Source: CAXSEF01 sp964236535 (GTDB taxonomy: Bacteria > Pseudomonadota > Alphaproteobacteria > Acetobacterales > Acetobacteraceae). From it: a stretch of 36,356 nt of DNA. Below the pieces are notes generated by a model that worked only from the letters and a program-made list of their open reading frames with translations, searched no databases and was not told the origin of the DNA. Each line of letters begins with the position of its first letter. Position 1 is the first letter of the stretch. The stretch lies in assembly GCA_964236535.1 (NCBI GenBank), contig CAXSEF010000027.1:1-36356 (forward strand), read 5' to 3'. Made by a program: the position numbers and the translations under genes. This document shows, piece by piece, positions 22,240 to 30,430 of this stretch.

Positions 22240-22995
22240 ATGGCAAGCACGGCGGATGGCGTGGCCACCGGCGACGAGGACCCCGGGCAACCGGCACCGG
22301 ACAGATCAGCCGCCGGCGCGAGGTCTGGTTTCGCGGCCGATCCGCCGGGCGACGGGAACGACCCGGCGACGCCGCCGCGCGACTGCCCGCTCTGCCCGCG
22401 GCTGGTGGCCTACCGGCAGGCGAACCGCGCGGCGCACCCCGACTGGTTCAACGGCGCGGTACCCGGCTGGGGCGAGCGCTCGACGCCGTTCCTGGTCGTG
22501 GGGATGGCGCCGGGGGTCGGCGGCGCCAACCGTACCGGCCGTCCGTTCACCGGGGATCATGCGGGCATCCTGCTCTACCGCACCCTGCTGAGGCACGGGT
22601 TCGCGCTCGGCGAGTACGGCGCCGATCCGGCAGACGGAATGCAGCTGCAGGGCTGCCGCATCGTCAACGCGGTGCGCTGCGTGCCGCCGGCCAACCTGCC
22701 GCAGCCCGAGGAGGTGCGCACCTGCAACCAGTTCCTCGGCGCGGAGCTGGCCGCGATGCCGGAGCTGCGGGTGGTGCTGGCGCTCGGCGTGCTGGCGCAC
22801 AACGCGCTGCTGCGGGCGTGCGGGGTGCCGCTGTCGCGCGTGGCATTCCGGCATGCCGAGGTGCACGAGCTGCCGGACGGTTTGCTGCTGGCCGACAGCT
22901 ACCACGTATCCCGCTACAACACGAACACCGGCCGGCTCACCGAAACGATGTTCGACGATGTGGTGCGCAACGTGGCCGCACTGCTTGCACGTTGA
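22240..22995 (+). CDS. Family 5 uracil-DNA glycosylase (UDGb)
   Basis: A 251-residue protein from ATG 22240, preceded by AGGCAGGGCGGGG. The order CPLCPRL, VVGMAPGVGGANRTGRPFTG, QGCRIVNAVRCVPP, VRTCNQFL and YHVSRYNTNTGRLT matches the UDGb (family 5) pattern, with Cys residues placed for a 4Fe-4S cluster and the ANRTGR-FTGD motif A region that distinguishes it from family 4. It removes uracil and other deaminated bases from DNA (established). The first ~45 residues are a low-complexity, probably disordered extension. ATG 22216, overlapping the NYN stop, is an alternative start. Confidence 0.9.
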   Translation: MASTADGVATGDEDPGQPAPDRSAAGARSGFAADPPGDGNDPATPPRDCPLCPRLVAYRQANRAAHPDWFNGAVPGWGERSTPFLVVGMAPGVGGANRTGRPFTGDHAGILLYRTLLRHGFALGEYGADPADGMQLQGCRIVNAVRCVPPANLPQPEEVRTCNQFLGAELAAMPELRVVLALGVLAHNALLRACGVPLSRVAFRHAEVHELPDGLLLADSYHVSRYNTNTGRLTETMFDDVVRNVAALLAR

Positions 22996-23080
22996 GGGGG
23001 CGGGGGGCACCAATCGGCTGCGGAAGATCATGCGCCGTTGCCGTCCCCGCCACAGGGCGGCGAGCACCGGAGACCGGGCC

Positions 23081-23410
23081 ATGAAACTGCTGGCATTCGC
23101 CACGCTGGCCATGGCTGCATTGCTCGAAGTCGGCGGAGACGCGCTGATTCGGACAGGCCTGCACGCGCAGCTTCAGGGCAGGCGTCTGGGCCTGATCGCG
23201 CTGGGCGGGCTGGTGCTGACCGCCTACGGCCTGTTCGTCAACACACCCGGCTGGAATTTCGGGCGGCTGCTCGGCGTCTATGTCGGCCTGTTCTTCCTGG
23301 CCGCGCAGCTGGTCGACCTCGTGGTGTTCCACGTGCGGCCCGGCCCGCCTGTCCTGGCGGGCGGGGCGCTGATCGTCGCGGGCGGGCTCGTCATGACGCT
23401 CTGGCGCTAG
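23081..23410 (+). CDS. Small four-helix membrane protein, SMR/YnfA-like
   Basis: A 109-residue protein with about four hydrophobic segments: LLAFATLAMAALLEVGG, LGLIALGGLVLTAYGLFV, LLGVYVGLFFLAAQLVDLVV and LAGGALIVAGGLVMTL. The first segment's Glu (LLEVGGDALI) and the fourth-helix pattern resemble the UPF0060/YnfA branch of small multidrug-resistance-type proteins (similarity judged by eye). The Glu is the proton/drug site in true SMR proteins (established), but transport here is inference. ATG 23081 has GGAG about ten bases upstream. A repeat fragment and an EamA pseudogene follow. Confidence 0.7.
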   Translation: MKLLAFATLAMAALLEVGGDALIRTGLHAQLQGRRLGLIALGGLVLTAYGLFVNTPGWNFGRLLGVYVGLFFLAAQLVDLVVFHVRPGPPVLAGGALIVAGGLVMTLWR

Positions 23411-23688
23411 CGGGTCGCCGCGTCCGCCGGACGTTTCGCAGGGAAGAATAAGGGCGAGGGCTCTGCCCTGGACCGGCTGGGGCTGAGCAATTCGGAGCGG
23501 CGCGGCGGCGCTTCGGCGGCAGTGACGCGAAGCGCCGCGCGCCCGAGGCCGAGCACGGCAAGCCCGATCCCTGCACCGAGATAGAGCAGGGCCGCGGTCA
23601 TCCAGGGGCTGATCGTGCCGAGCAGCAGCCTGGCCAACGGCGTGCTGGCGCCGAACAGCACGGCAGCGAGAGCGGCTTTGCGCGACAG
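23407..23688 (-). pseudogene. EamA/DMT-family transporter, N-terminal fragment
   Basis: On the minus strand the frame reads LSRKAALAAVLFGASTPLAR, LLLGTISPWMTAALLYLGAG, IGLAVLGLGRAALR, the first two helices of EamA-type (RhaT/DMT) transporters, which are usually near 290 residues. Only about 65 residues remain. The frame then enters a repeat fragment (copy I) and ends at 23407. Upstream, the expected start position is CTG (23688) with an in-frame TGA shortly before; the first standard start is GTG at 23661, inside the first helix. It has therefore lost both its start and about three quarters of the protein. Confidence 0.65.
23448..23477. repeat. Intergenic hairpin repeat, copy I (fragment)
   Basis: AAGGGCGAGGGCTCTGCCCT, GGACCGGC corresponds to the first-arm hairpin of copy F (GGGCTCTGCCC followed by TGGACCGG). 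It lies about 40 bp after the stop of the SMR-like gene, in the same sense relation as other copies, and inside the decayed EamA frame. Confidence 0.6.
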
Positions 23689-23833
23689 CGCGGCGGGCTC
23701 GCCTGGCGTGTTGAAGATGCGCGGAACGTATCACGGATACGAGGCGCGGGCCTCCTATGCGGCAGAAGCGAGGGCTGACGTGGCGGATACACGATGGCTG
23801 GAGCAGCGTGGACAATATGCCAGCAGCCCAGGC

Positions 23834-24067
23834 ATCGACCTGTAGGCGCAGCAAGCCTGGGCTCTTCCTCCGCCCGCATTCAACAGCCCAAGCAAAGCCG
23901 TCGGAACCTTGCGCGGGCCATGCTCAGACACGCCAAAGACCTGAGATCTCTGGAACCCTTTTGCCTAGTCACAGGGATTCCAAAGGCTCGGCCTTTGGCG
24001 GAGATTAGAGGCAGAGCCTCTGGCCTTGCTCGCCTAACCAGCCAGGCTCAAGTCCCGTCGGTATAAC
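23834..24067 (+). repeat. Intergenic hairpin repeat, copy J (full inverted pair, long form)
   Basis: Left end ATCGACCTGTAGGCGCAGCA, AGCCTGGGCTC, CCTCCGCCCGCATTCAAC, GTCGGAACCTTGCGCGGGCC, CACGCCAAAGACCTGAGATC, TCTGGAACCC; centre TTTTGCCTAGTCACAG; right arm GGATTCCAAAGGCTCGGCCT, TTGGCGGAGATTAGAGGCAG, AGCCTCTGGCCTTGCTCGCC, TAACCAG; right end GCTCAAGTCCCGTCGGTATA. It marks the left border of the exopolysaccharide locus, in direct orientation with copy K at the other border. Confidence 0.9.
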
Positions 24068-24334
24068 AGAGCCAGCAAGGAGCCACATCGCACAAGCAGG
24101 CGATTCGCCCAGGACCTTCGTTCCCGGCTGGTCGGAGCCGGTCCCGGCGGCTTGTCGCACCGGGCTGCGGCCGAACGCCTGGGCGTTGCAGCCGCCAGCC
24201 CAGACGCTGCATCGCGCTCTGCAGCAAGACCGGCACGGTGCGCGCCAAGTCACACGGCGGCGACGATCGCAGCGACCTTGCGCAGACACCCCAGCGCCTC
24301 GCAGCGCACTGCAGTCTCCGCCGTTCCTGCCTCC
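24068..24334. other. Non-coding stretch, nothing recognised
   Basis: The 267 bp between repeat copy J and the stop of the polysaccharide export gene have no supported reading frame, no terminator with a T tract and no further repeat arm. Sequences such as CTGCAGCAAGACC are not specific enough to call. Confidence 0.4.
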
Positions 24335-24967
24335 TCAGAAGTACCGCTCGTACACCTTCATCACGTCGCCCGGCTGCAGGAACGCCCCAGGCAGCACCCG
24401 CCCCTCGATCGTCCGCTGCCCGTCCAGCCGGATCACCATCGCGTGGTCCTGCACCGCGCGATAGGTGAATCCCCCTGCTACCGTCGCCGCCGTCAGCATC
24501 GTCATCCCCGGCTGGAACGGATACGGACCCGGACGCACCACTTCGCCCAGCACGAAGATCGGCCGATACGCCGTGATCTCCACCGTCACGCTCGCGTCGC
24601 GCAGCACCTTGTGCTCGCGCAATGCCGCCGCGATCGACGTCCCGAGTGCCCCTGCGCTCAGCCCCGCCGCCCGCATCGCGCCCAGCAGCGGCACCGCGAT
24701 CGTCCCGTCGTCGCCCACCCGGTAGTCGTCGCTCAGCTGCTCGTCGCCATACGTCACCACCCGGACCTGGTCGCCGATCCCCAGCAGGTAGCTCGCCGAC
24801 CGCGCCGAGGCCAGCACCGGCAGGTCTCCGCCCTGCGCGCATCCCGCAAGCCCGGCCGTCAACGCCCCCCCGGCCAGCCGCAGTCCGGCCGCCCGCGGCA
24901 GCGCCGCCGTCAGCAGCCCCAGCAGCCGGCGCCGGCGTAGCACGGGAACAGGGTGCGGATGCGTCAT
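24335..24967 (-). CDS. Polysaccharide biosynthesis/export lipoprotein (Wza/OPX-like)
   Basis: From ATG 24967 (MTHPHPVPVLRRRRLLGLL) the protein has 210 residues. A long signal with an arginine run is followed by a hydrophobic core and lipobox LAGC (Cys43). The Poly_export domain is YLLGIGDQVRVVTYGDEQLS to GTIAVPLLGAM, and a SLBB-like segment is FVLGEVVRPGPYPFQPGM. It has one SLBB unit and is short compared with the ~380-residue E. coli Wza, so it is a small OPX protein. OPX proteins carry polymer through the periplasm and outer membrane (established). It is downstream of the beta-barrel gene with a 10-bp gap, so the two form an operon and may form the export channel together (inference). Confidence 0.88.
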   Translation of the reverse strand: MTHPHPVPVLRRRRLLGLLTAALPRAAGLRLAGGALTAGLAGCAQGGDLPVLASARSASYLLGIGDQVRVVTYGDEQLSDDYRVGDDGTIAVPLLGAMRAAGLSAGALGTSIAAALREHKVLRDASVTVEITAYRPIFVLGEVVRPGPYPFQPGMTMLTAATVAGGFTYRAVQDHAMVIRLDGQRTIEGRVLPGAFLQPGDVMKVYERYF

Positions 24968-24977
24968 CACGATCGTC

Positions 24978-26309
24978 CTACAGGCCAAAACTGAGCGTAA
25001 GCAGCCCGACGTTCTCCGTGAAGCTCAGTTGCGGCCCGGCCTGCCGGTCAACGAACTGGAAGCTGCCGCCCAGCCGCACCACCCGGCTGACCAGCCAGGT
25101 CGCCCCTATTCCCGTCGAGTAGATGTTCTGCTGCCCGCCCACGAACGGCACCAGTCCGCCCGACCCGGCGTTGCTGTTGGTCCCCGACTCCGAGCGCTGG
25201 AACTCGCCGAACGCCGTGAGCACCACGTTGCGCCGCAGCTCGTGCGCGACGCCCACCCGAACGTCGGTCGCCACGTACGCGGCGAAGGTCAGATACGACG
25301 AATCGTCGATCTCGCGCCGGGCCGTCGTCGTCACCGTTGTGGTGCGCCGCGGTGTCCAGGTCACCGACGCCTCCACGATCGGCGACCGGATCGGCGCGAA
25401 GGTCGCCGACGCGAAATCGCGCTCCTGATAGCCCCCCAGCACCCGATAGCGGAACAGGCCGGCGCCCGCGTAGTCCAGCCCCAGCAGCACCGCGACGCCC
25501 GACGAGTTGCGGTCCGGCAGCCCCCCCGGCAACGTGTGGAAACCCACCTCCGTGCCGCGGACCACCGCGATCACGTTGCGCTGGGGCGACAGTTCGAACC
25601 GCGCCGTCAGCGACTCCTGAGCCACCACCCGGTCCTGCCAGCTCTGGTTCAGCCCGGCATCCGCCAAACCGTCCGATCCTGCCCCCAACCCGGTCACGAT
25701 CGGCCCATCGTCGTAGCGGTACGATGCCACGTCGATGCCCGGCGTCAGGCTGAGCCGCCCCCGCCCCTGCACCGTGTAGCCGAGGGAGAGATCGTCCACC
25801 TGGAACGGCACCGGCACCGCCGTCTCGGAGCTGAGGTCGCGCGGCGTCTGCACCGCGTTCAGGTGGGTGTAGCCGCCGGTGATCGTGTCGGGCCCGATGT
25901 GGTAGCTACCTCCCACCCCGGCGTTCCAGGAGGTGAAGTCCTGGATCGATCGCTCCGGATAGCGCTGGTCGTCCACCCCGAGCTGCACCGACACCCCGCC
26001 GCGCTCCCAGTCTCCCGCGGCGCCCACCGAGGCCTGGGTGCCGACCGCCAGGCTGCCCCGGCCGCCGCGCAGACCGTCGACGTTGCTGTCGTAGCCGATC
26101 GATTCGCTCACCTGCGGCCGGATCACGAACGATCCGACCCTCACTCCGCGCGGCGCGTACTCCGGCTGCATCCTGGCCTGCACGTCCTCGGGCGTGCCGG
26201 TCAGCCCTGGCGCGTAGTCCGGAATCAACTGCTCGATCAGCTGCGCCCGCGCGGCCTGCGGCGCCATGAGCGCTCCCGCCAGCAGCAGGACGTGCAGCCG
26301 CGCCGTCAC
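24978..26309 (-). CDS. Outer-membrane beta-barrel protein of the exopolysaccharide locus (BBP2-like)
   Basis: A signal peptide (TARLHVLLLAGALMAPQAARA, cleavage before QLIEQL) is followed by alternating-residue strands throughout, for example VGSFVIRPQVSESIGYDSNV and TGIGATWLVSRVVRLGGSFQ, and a hydrophobic end LLTLSFGL. This is the pattern of putative beta-barrel porin 2 proteins often found with OPX genes. Start choice: GTG 26309 has GGAGGAA at a suitable distance and begins exactly at the signal; ATG 26333 sits directly against its GGAGG and is less likely. The probable role is an outer-membrane conduit or anchor for the polymer. It diverges from the sugar-phosphate transferase across an AT-rich region. 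Confidence 0.82.
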   Translation of the reverse strand: MTARLHVLLLAGALMAPQAARAQLIEQLIPDYAPGLTGTPEDVQARMQPEYAPRGVRVGSFVIRPQVSESIGYDSNVDGLRGGRGSLAVGTQASVGAAGDWERGGVSVQLGVDDQRYPERSIQDFTSWNAGVGGSYHIGPDTITGGYTHLNAVQTPRDLSSETAVPVPFQVDDLSLGYTVQGRGRLSLTPGIDVASYRYDDGPIVTGLGAGSDGLADAGLNQSWQDRVVAQESLTARFELSPQRNVIAVVRGTEVGFHTLPGGLPDRNSSGVAVLLGLDYAGAGLFRYRVLGGYQERDFASATFAPIRSPIVEASVTWTPRRTTTVTTTARREIDDSSYLTFAAYVATDVRVGVAHELRRNVVLTAFGEFQRSESGTNSNAGSGGLVPFVGGQQNIYSTGIGATWLVSRVVRLGGSFQFVDRQAGPQLSFTENVGLLTLSFGL

Positions 26310-26365
26310 CACGACTTCCTCCGGCCGGTCCATCCTCCAGCAACCCCATGTAGAATCTCGAAATT

Positions 26366-26379
26366 GGTAATCTGTTACC
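26366..26379. promoter_or_regulatory. Inverted repeat GGTAA-TCTG-TTACC, possible operator
   Basis: A perfect 5-bp dyad with a 4-bp spacer, 57 bp upstream of the probable beta-barrel start, in the strikingly AT-rich divergent region (about 26340-26500). It shares the GTAA...TTAC half-sites with the element at 26421. The binding protein is unknown. Confidence 0.4.
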
Positions 26380-26420
26380 ACCATATCTAAAAATTCCACC
26401 ACCCTCATACCAAAAACAGT

Positions 26421-26438
26421 GTAACTCCTAACCGTTAC
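26421..26438. promoter_or_regulatory. Inverted repeat GTAAC-N8-GTTAC, possible operator
   Basis: GTAAC (26421-26425), TCCTAACC, GTTAC (26434-26438). It lies midway between the divergent exopolysaccharide transcription units. The right half continues as GTTACGTTCC, close to GTTACGTTTC at 1951 upstream of the Gly/Tyr-rich lipoprotein gene. No confident -35/-10 pair can be called on either strand. Confidence 0.4.
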
Positions 26439-26515
26439 GTTCCAATATGCCGTAGAGCTACTGTGCTCATGAGTTTCGGTTTTTGGGTTCCTGCGCCAGG
26501 CCCAAAGGACTTTCG

Positions 26516-26816
26516 ATGCTCAACACGCCACAGAACGTGACCTTAAATCCGGAGAACTTCCGTCTTCTCCTCGGCACGCTGCACCGTCCCGTCCGAACCT
26601 GCACACCCGCTCCCGCCGCCTCTGGCCGGGGCGGTCCAGCACCTGCGGGTACCCAGCCTGGCACCGGCAGCGCTTGCCGCCGGACCGGAGCACGCCAGGC
26701 TCCGGTCCGGGTACGATCGCCCACTCGCCGACGCGATCTGCATCGCCGGGCTGTTCGCGGCCGATCTGCTCGCCTTCGCCGTCGCTCAGACCGCTTCCTA
26801 CTGGCTCGCCGAGCCG
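26516..26816 (+). other. Frameshifted N-terminal coding segment of the sugar-phosphate transferase
   Basis: ATG 26516 has a good Shine-Dalgarno (AAAGGA, six bases upstream) and encodes MLNTPQNVTLNPENFRLLLG, TLHR, in a different frame from the transferase. The transferase frame is open from the TAA at 26544-26546 and, upstream of its first ATG at 26817, already encodes plausible protein: ARLRSGYDRPLADAICIAGL, FAADLLAFAVAQ, a normal first membrane helix. It has no ATG, GTG or TTG before 26817. A single-base change in frame between about 26590 and 26640 would join the two parts into one protein of about 534 residues. Confidence 0.55.
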
Positions 26817-28118
26817 ATGCGCCTGCTGCTGCACATGCCTCATCAGTACATCGGTGCCTTCACCGAGATCGACCGGGAAGCACCGGCGCTGCTCGCGCTG
26901 TTCTGCGCCGCGTCCGCCTACCTCGGGTCGCAGGGCTGCTACCGCGAGAGACTGCCGTTCTGGAGCGAACTTCGCCTCTTCGCCCTGGTCAGCGTTTTTG
27001 CCGTGCTTGCCGACAGCTTCGTTGACATTGCCATCAAGGAACGACCCTCGCGGGTGATGCTGGTCACCGGCCTGATGCTGTTCACCCCGTTCGTCGGGCT
27101 GATCCGCCCGCTGGCGAAACGGCTGCTCTCCGCCGCCGGACTGTGGCAACTGCCGGTGCTGGTGATCGGCGACCCGGCCGGGGTTGCCGGCACTATCGAG
27201 GTTCTCGGCTCCGAGGGCGTGCCGGGCTACAGGGTCGCCGGCTCCTGCGAGCCTTTCGAGGCGATCGCCTTGTCACGCAACGAAGGCTGGGCCTCGCTGC
27301 TGCAGCGGAACGGCTGCCGGCGGGTGGCGCTGGCGCTTCGTTTCGGCACCCCGGAGGAGAGCGCCCTGCTGCAGTCGCTCATGCGCGCGGGCGTGTCCTT
27401 CGCCGTGCTGCCGCAGTTCGACGTGCTGCCCGTGGTCGGCTGCGAGCGCATCCCGTTCTTCAGCCACGATACGGTGATGCTCTCCTACCGCAACAACCTC
27501 TCGCACGGTCCGGCGCGCCTGGCCAAGGCGTGCTTCGACTTGTTGGCGGCGGCGCTGCTGCTGCTGCTGTCCGCGCCGGTGTTCCTGCTGCTGATGCTGC
27601 TGGTGCGCAGCGACGGCGGCCCGGCGTTCTTCGTGCACCGCCGCATCGGCGCCCGCGGCCGCCGCTTCGGCTGCCTCAAGTTCCGCACCATGACTCCGAA
27701 TGCCGAGCAGGTCCTGCAACGTTCGCTTGACGAAGACCCGGCGCTGGCCCTGGAATGGGCCAACACCCGCAAACTGCGCCGCGACCCCAGGGTGACGCGC
27801 CTGGGCCACTTCCTGCGCGCCACCAGCCTCGACGAACTACCGCAGCTTATCAACGTGCTGATGCTGCAGATGAGCCTGGTCGGGCCGCGTCCCATCGTCG
27901 AGCAGGAAGTGGCCCGCTACGGCGAAGACATCGCGTTCTACTACGGCACCCGTCCGGGCATCACCGGGCTGTGGCAGGTCAGCGGCCGCGCCGACACATC
28001 TTACGAGCGTCGCGTCAAACTCGACGCGTGGTACGTCAAGAACTGGACGGTCTGGCACGACGTGGCCATCCTTTCCAAGACGGTGCCGGCGGTGCTGCTG
28101 CGACGTGGCGCGCATTGA
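26817..28118 (+). CDS. Initiating sugar-phosphate (polyprenyl-P hexose-1-P) transferase
   Basis: From the first standard start, ATG 26817, 433 residues. An N-terminal half with membrane helices and a Rossmann-like QLPVLVIGDPAGVAGT region precedes the bacterial sugar transferase domain: KACFDLLAAALLLLLSAPVF (membrane anchor), FVHRRIGARGRRFGCLKFRT, LGHFLRATSLDELPQLINVL (catalytic Asp-Glu), SLVGPRPIVEQEV and TRPGITGLWQVSGR. This WbaP/WcaJ-type enzyme places the first sugar phosphate on undecaprenyl phosphate at the inner membrane (established); which sugar cannot be told. The start is probably not the true one, because coding sequence continues upstream and appears to need a frameshift. It is followed by the Wzc-like gene after 72 bp. 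Confidence 0.88.
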   Translation: MRLLLHMPHQYIGAFTEIDREAPALLALFCAASAYLGSQGCYRERLPFWSELRLFALVSVFAVLADSFVDIAIKERPSRVMLVTGLMLFTPFVGLIRPLAKRLLSAAGLWQLPVLVIGDPAGVAGTIEVLGSEGVPGYRVAGSCEPFEAIALSRNEGWASLLQRNGCRRVALALRFGTPEESALLQSLMRAGVSFAVLPQFDVLPVVGCERIPFFSHDTVMLSYRNNLSHGPARLAKACFDLLAAALLLLLSAPVFLLLMLLVRSDGGPAFFVHRRIGARGRRFGCLKFRTMTPNAEQVLQRSLDEDPALALEWANTRKLRRDPRVTRLGHFLRATSLDELPQLINVLMLQMSLVGPRPIVEQEVARYGEDIAFYYGTRPGITGLWQVSGRADTSYERRVKLDAWYVKNWTVWHDVAILSKTVPAVLLRRGAH

Positions 28119-28190
28119 GCGCGAACGGCCCGGTCCGGGCGCCCGTACCCCCCCTCCCCTTCGCCGCATCCAGACGAGCGCGATGAGCCC

Positions 28191-30383
28191 ATGTCCCTAG
28201 CCAACCTGCCGGTCAGAACCGGCCCGGTCGACCTCAGGTTGTCCGCGGAATTCGGCCAAGCCGTCTCGCCGCTTCGCGTGTTCGCGGTGCTCGGGCGCCG
28301 CAAGTGGCTGTTCCTTGCAATTGCCATGGCGCTGATGGCCGCGTCGGGAGCCGCGATCTCCGGCTTGCGGCCGTACTTCGACGCCGAGGCGGTGGTGATG
28401 GTCGCCACCGGCAAGACCGAGTTCAGCGACCTGCAGGCCAGCGCCAACGGCACCGCCAGCGACTCGCTGCTGCTGCGGACCCAGACCGAGATCATCCGCT
28501 CGCCGTCGATGGCCGCACGCGTCGTCTCGCGGCTCGACCTGTTGCACGATCCCGCCTTCCTGCACCAGCTGCATGCACCGCCCTCGCCCCTGGACCGCGC
28601 CAGGCAATGGCTCGGGGCGCTGCTCGACGCCGGCCCGGCTTCCGGCGGTGCAGACGCGGTCTCCGCCGACGCCCTGCTGCACCAGCAGGCTGCAGCGCTG
28701 CTGGTGCGGATGACCACGATCAGCAACGACGGGCACTCCTACCTCATCGTCATCCGCGCGCGCACCGCGGGTTCCAGGCTCAGCGCCGCGATCGCCGATG
28801 CCTACACTCAGGTCTATTTCGCATTCAATCGCGATCTGAAATCCGCGGCGATCGCCCGCGGCAGCGCCCTGCTCGACGCCCAGATTGCTCCGCTCAGGGA
28901 CAAAGTACAGGCGAGCGAGAACGCCGTGGAGACGTATCGCGACCAGCATAACCTCGTCATGAACCGAACGGGCGCGCAGCCCGGCGCCGGCGCCACCGTC
29001 GCCGACCAGCAGCTCAGCCAGGTCAGCAGCGAGCTGATGGTGGCCAGCGCCGCACTGGCGCAGAAGGAGGCCAGCCTGCGGGCGGCGCAGTCGGCGCTGC
29101 ATGGCAGCGGCGTCGGAGCCGTGCCGGAAGTGGTGGCCTCGCCGCTGGTGCAGCGCCTGCGCGAGCAGGAGACCGAACTGAGCGGGCGCGAGGCCAGCCT
29201 CGGCCAGACCGCGCTCGGCAACAACCCGAACCTGCAGTCCGTGGTGGCCGGCCTCGCCGACACGAGGCAGCGCATCGCCGCCGAGACCGCGAAGATCGTC
29301 TCCAGCCTGTCCAACGAGGTGGCCGCGACCCGCAGCCGACGCGATTCGCTGCAGCAGAATCTCGCCACGCTGCAGTCCGAGGTGAGCACGCAGGGGCAGG
29401 CCAATGTCTCGCTGCGCCAGCTCGAGAGCGAGGCCGACGCGGCGCGCACCGTCTACAAGGACTACCTCGGCCGCTATGAGCAGACCTCCAACCAAGCGGC
29501 GCTGCAGGAACCCGAAGCCGACCTGGTCTCCGCAGCGGAAGCGCCTGCGACCCGCTCAGGGCCGCCTCGAGTGGAGTATCTGCTGATCGCGGCGCTGGCA
29601 TCGATGCTGCTGGCAGCGCTCGCCACTCTGGGAGCCGAGCGGCTGCGCGGCGGACTACGCACCACCGAGGAGCTGGAGGCGCAGACCGGCCTGTTTCCGC
29701 TCGGCTTCGTTCCGAGCGCGGACCGTGGCGAGCGGTCCGGCAGAGCCACGCCCGGATCCGCCCACGGCGCCGCGGTCGACCTGGTGCACAGCCTGCTGCA
29801 CGCATCCTCCAGCAGCGACGCCGGCGTGGTCGCCGTCACGTCCGCCCTGCCGGGCGAAGGCAAGACCGTGTTCGCGATGACCCTTGCTGCCTCCGCTGCC
29901 CGGGCCGGCGGCCGCGCGCTGCTGGTGGATTGCAGCACCGACCGCCCCGCCCTCACCCGGGCGCTGGGCCTGACGCCGGGGAACGACGAGAGCGGCGCTT
30001 TCGCCTGGTACCGCGACGCCCGACCCGGCCTCGATGTCGCCACCCTGCGTCGCGACCGCGCCGACGGGAGATCCGTCGTCGACACGCTGCGCGAGCTGAT
30101 CGACGCCTCGCGCTCGCAGTACCGGCTGGTCGTCCTCGACACCCCCCCGGTGCTGGCCAGCGCCGACGCGCTCACCCTGACGGCGCTCGCCGATGGTGGC
30201 ATCCTGGTGGTGCGGTGGGCCAGCACCCCGATCCGCGCCATCAGCGCAGCCCTGCGCCTGCTCGGCGCCGCCAATGCCCGCGTTCTCGGCGGCGTAATGA
30301 CCCAGGTCCGGCTCGGCGATCTCGGGGCCGCCGAAAGCCCCTATGCCGGACTTTACAGCAAGCGTTTCGGTGCCTTCCGGTGA
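28191..30383 (+). CDS. Wzc-like chain-length determinant / BY-kinase
   Basis: A 730-residue inner-membrane protein. Wzz-type region: first membrane segment WLFLAIAMALMAASGA (about residues 39-55), periplasmic coiled coil rich in Gln/Glu/Ala (about 215-420), second membrane segment YLLIAALASMLLAALATLG (about 465-485). C-terminal bacterial tyrosine kinase-like domain: Walker A ALPGEGKT (Lys558), Walker A' ALLVDCS, and YRLVVLDTPP with Asp650 in the Walker B position. The C-terminus AESPYAGLYSKRFG has only two tyrosines rather than a long tyrosine cluster. It probably sets polymer chain length and couples export to the OPX protein (family knowledge). The ATG has a weak Shine-Dalgarno. Confidence 0.9.
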   Translation: MSLANLPVRTGPVDLRLSAEFGQAVSPLRVFAVLGRRKWLFLAIAMALMAASGAAISGLRPYFDAEAVVMVATGKTEFSDLQASANGTASDSLLLRTQTEIIRSPSMAARVVSRLDLLHDPAFLHQLHAPPSPLDRARQWLGALLDAGPASGGADAVSADALLHQQAAALLVRMTTISNDGHSYLIVIRARTAGSRLSAAIADAYTQVYFAFNRDLKSAAIARGSALLDAQIAPLRDKVQASENAVETYRDQHNLVMNRTGAQPGAGATVADQQLSQVSSELMVASAALAQKEASLRAAQSALHGSGVGAVPEVVASPLVQRLREQETELSGREASLGQTALGNNPNLQSVVAGLADTRQRIAAETAKIVSSLSNEVAATRSRRDSLQQNLATLQSEVSTQGQANVSLRQLESEADAARTVYKDYLGRYEQTSNQAALQEPEADLVSAAEAPATRSGPPRVEYLLIAALASMLLAALATLGAERLRGGLRTTEELEAQTGLFPLGFVPSADRGERSGRATPGSAHGAAVDLVHSLLHASSSSDAGVVAVTSALPGEGKTVFAMTLAASAARAGGRALLVDCSTDRPALTRALGLTPGNDESGAFAWYRDARPGLDVATLRRDRADGRSVVDTLRELIDASRSQYRLVVLDTPPVLASADALTLTALADGGILVVRWASTPIRAISAALRLLGAANARVLGGVMTQVRLGDLGAAESPYAGLYSKRFGAFR

Positions 30384-30430
30384 CCGCCCCGGCGATCTCG
30401 GATACGCCCCGCGAGCCAAGCTAGCGACGC

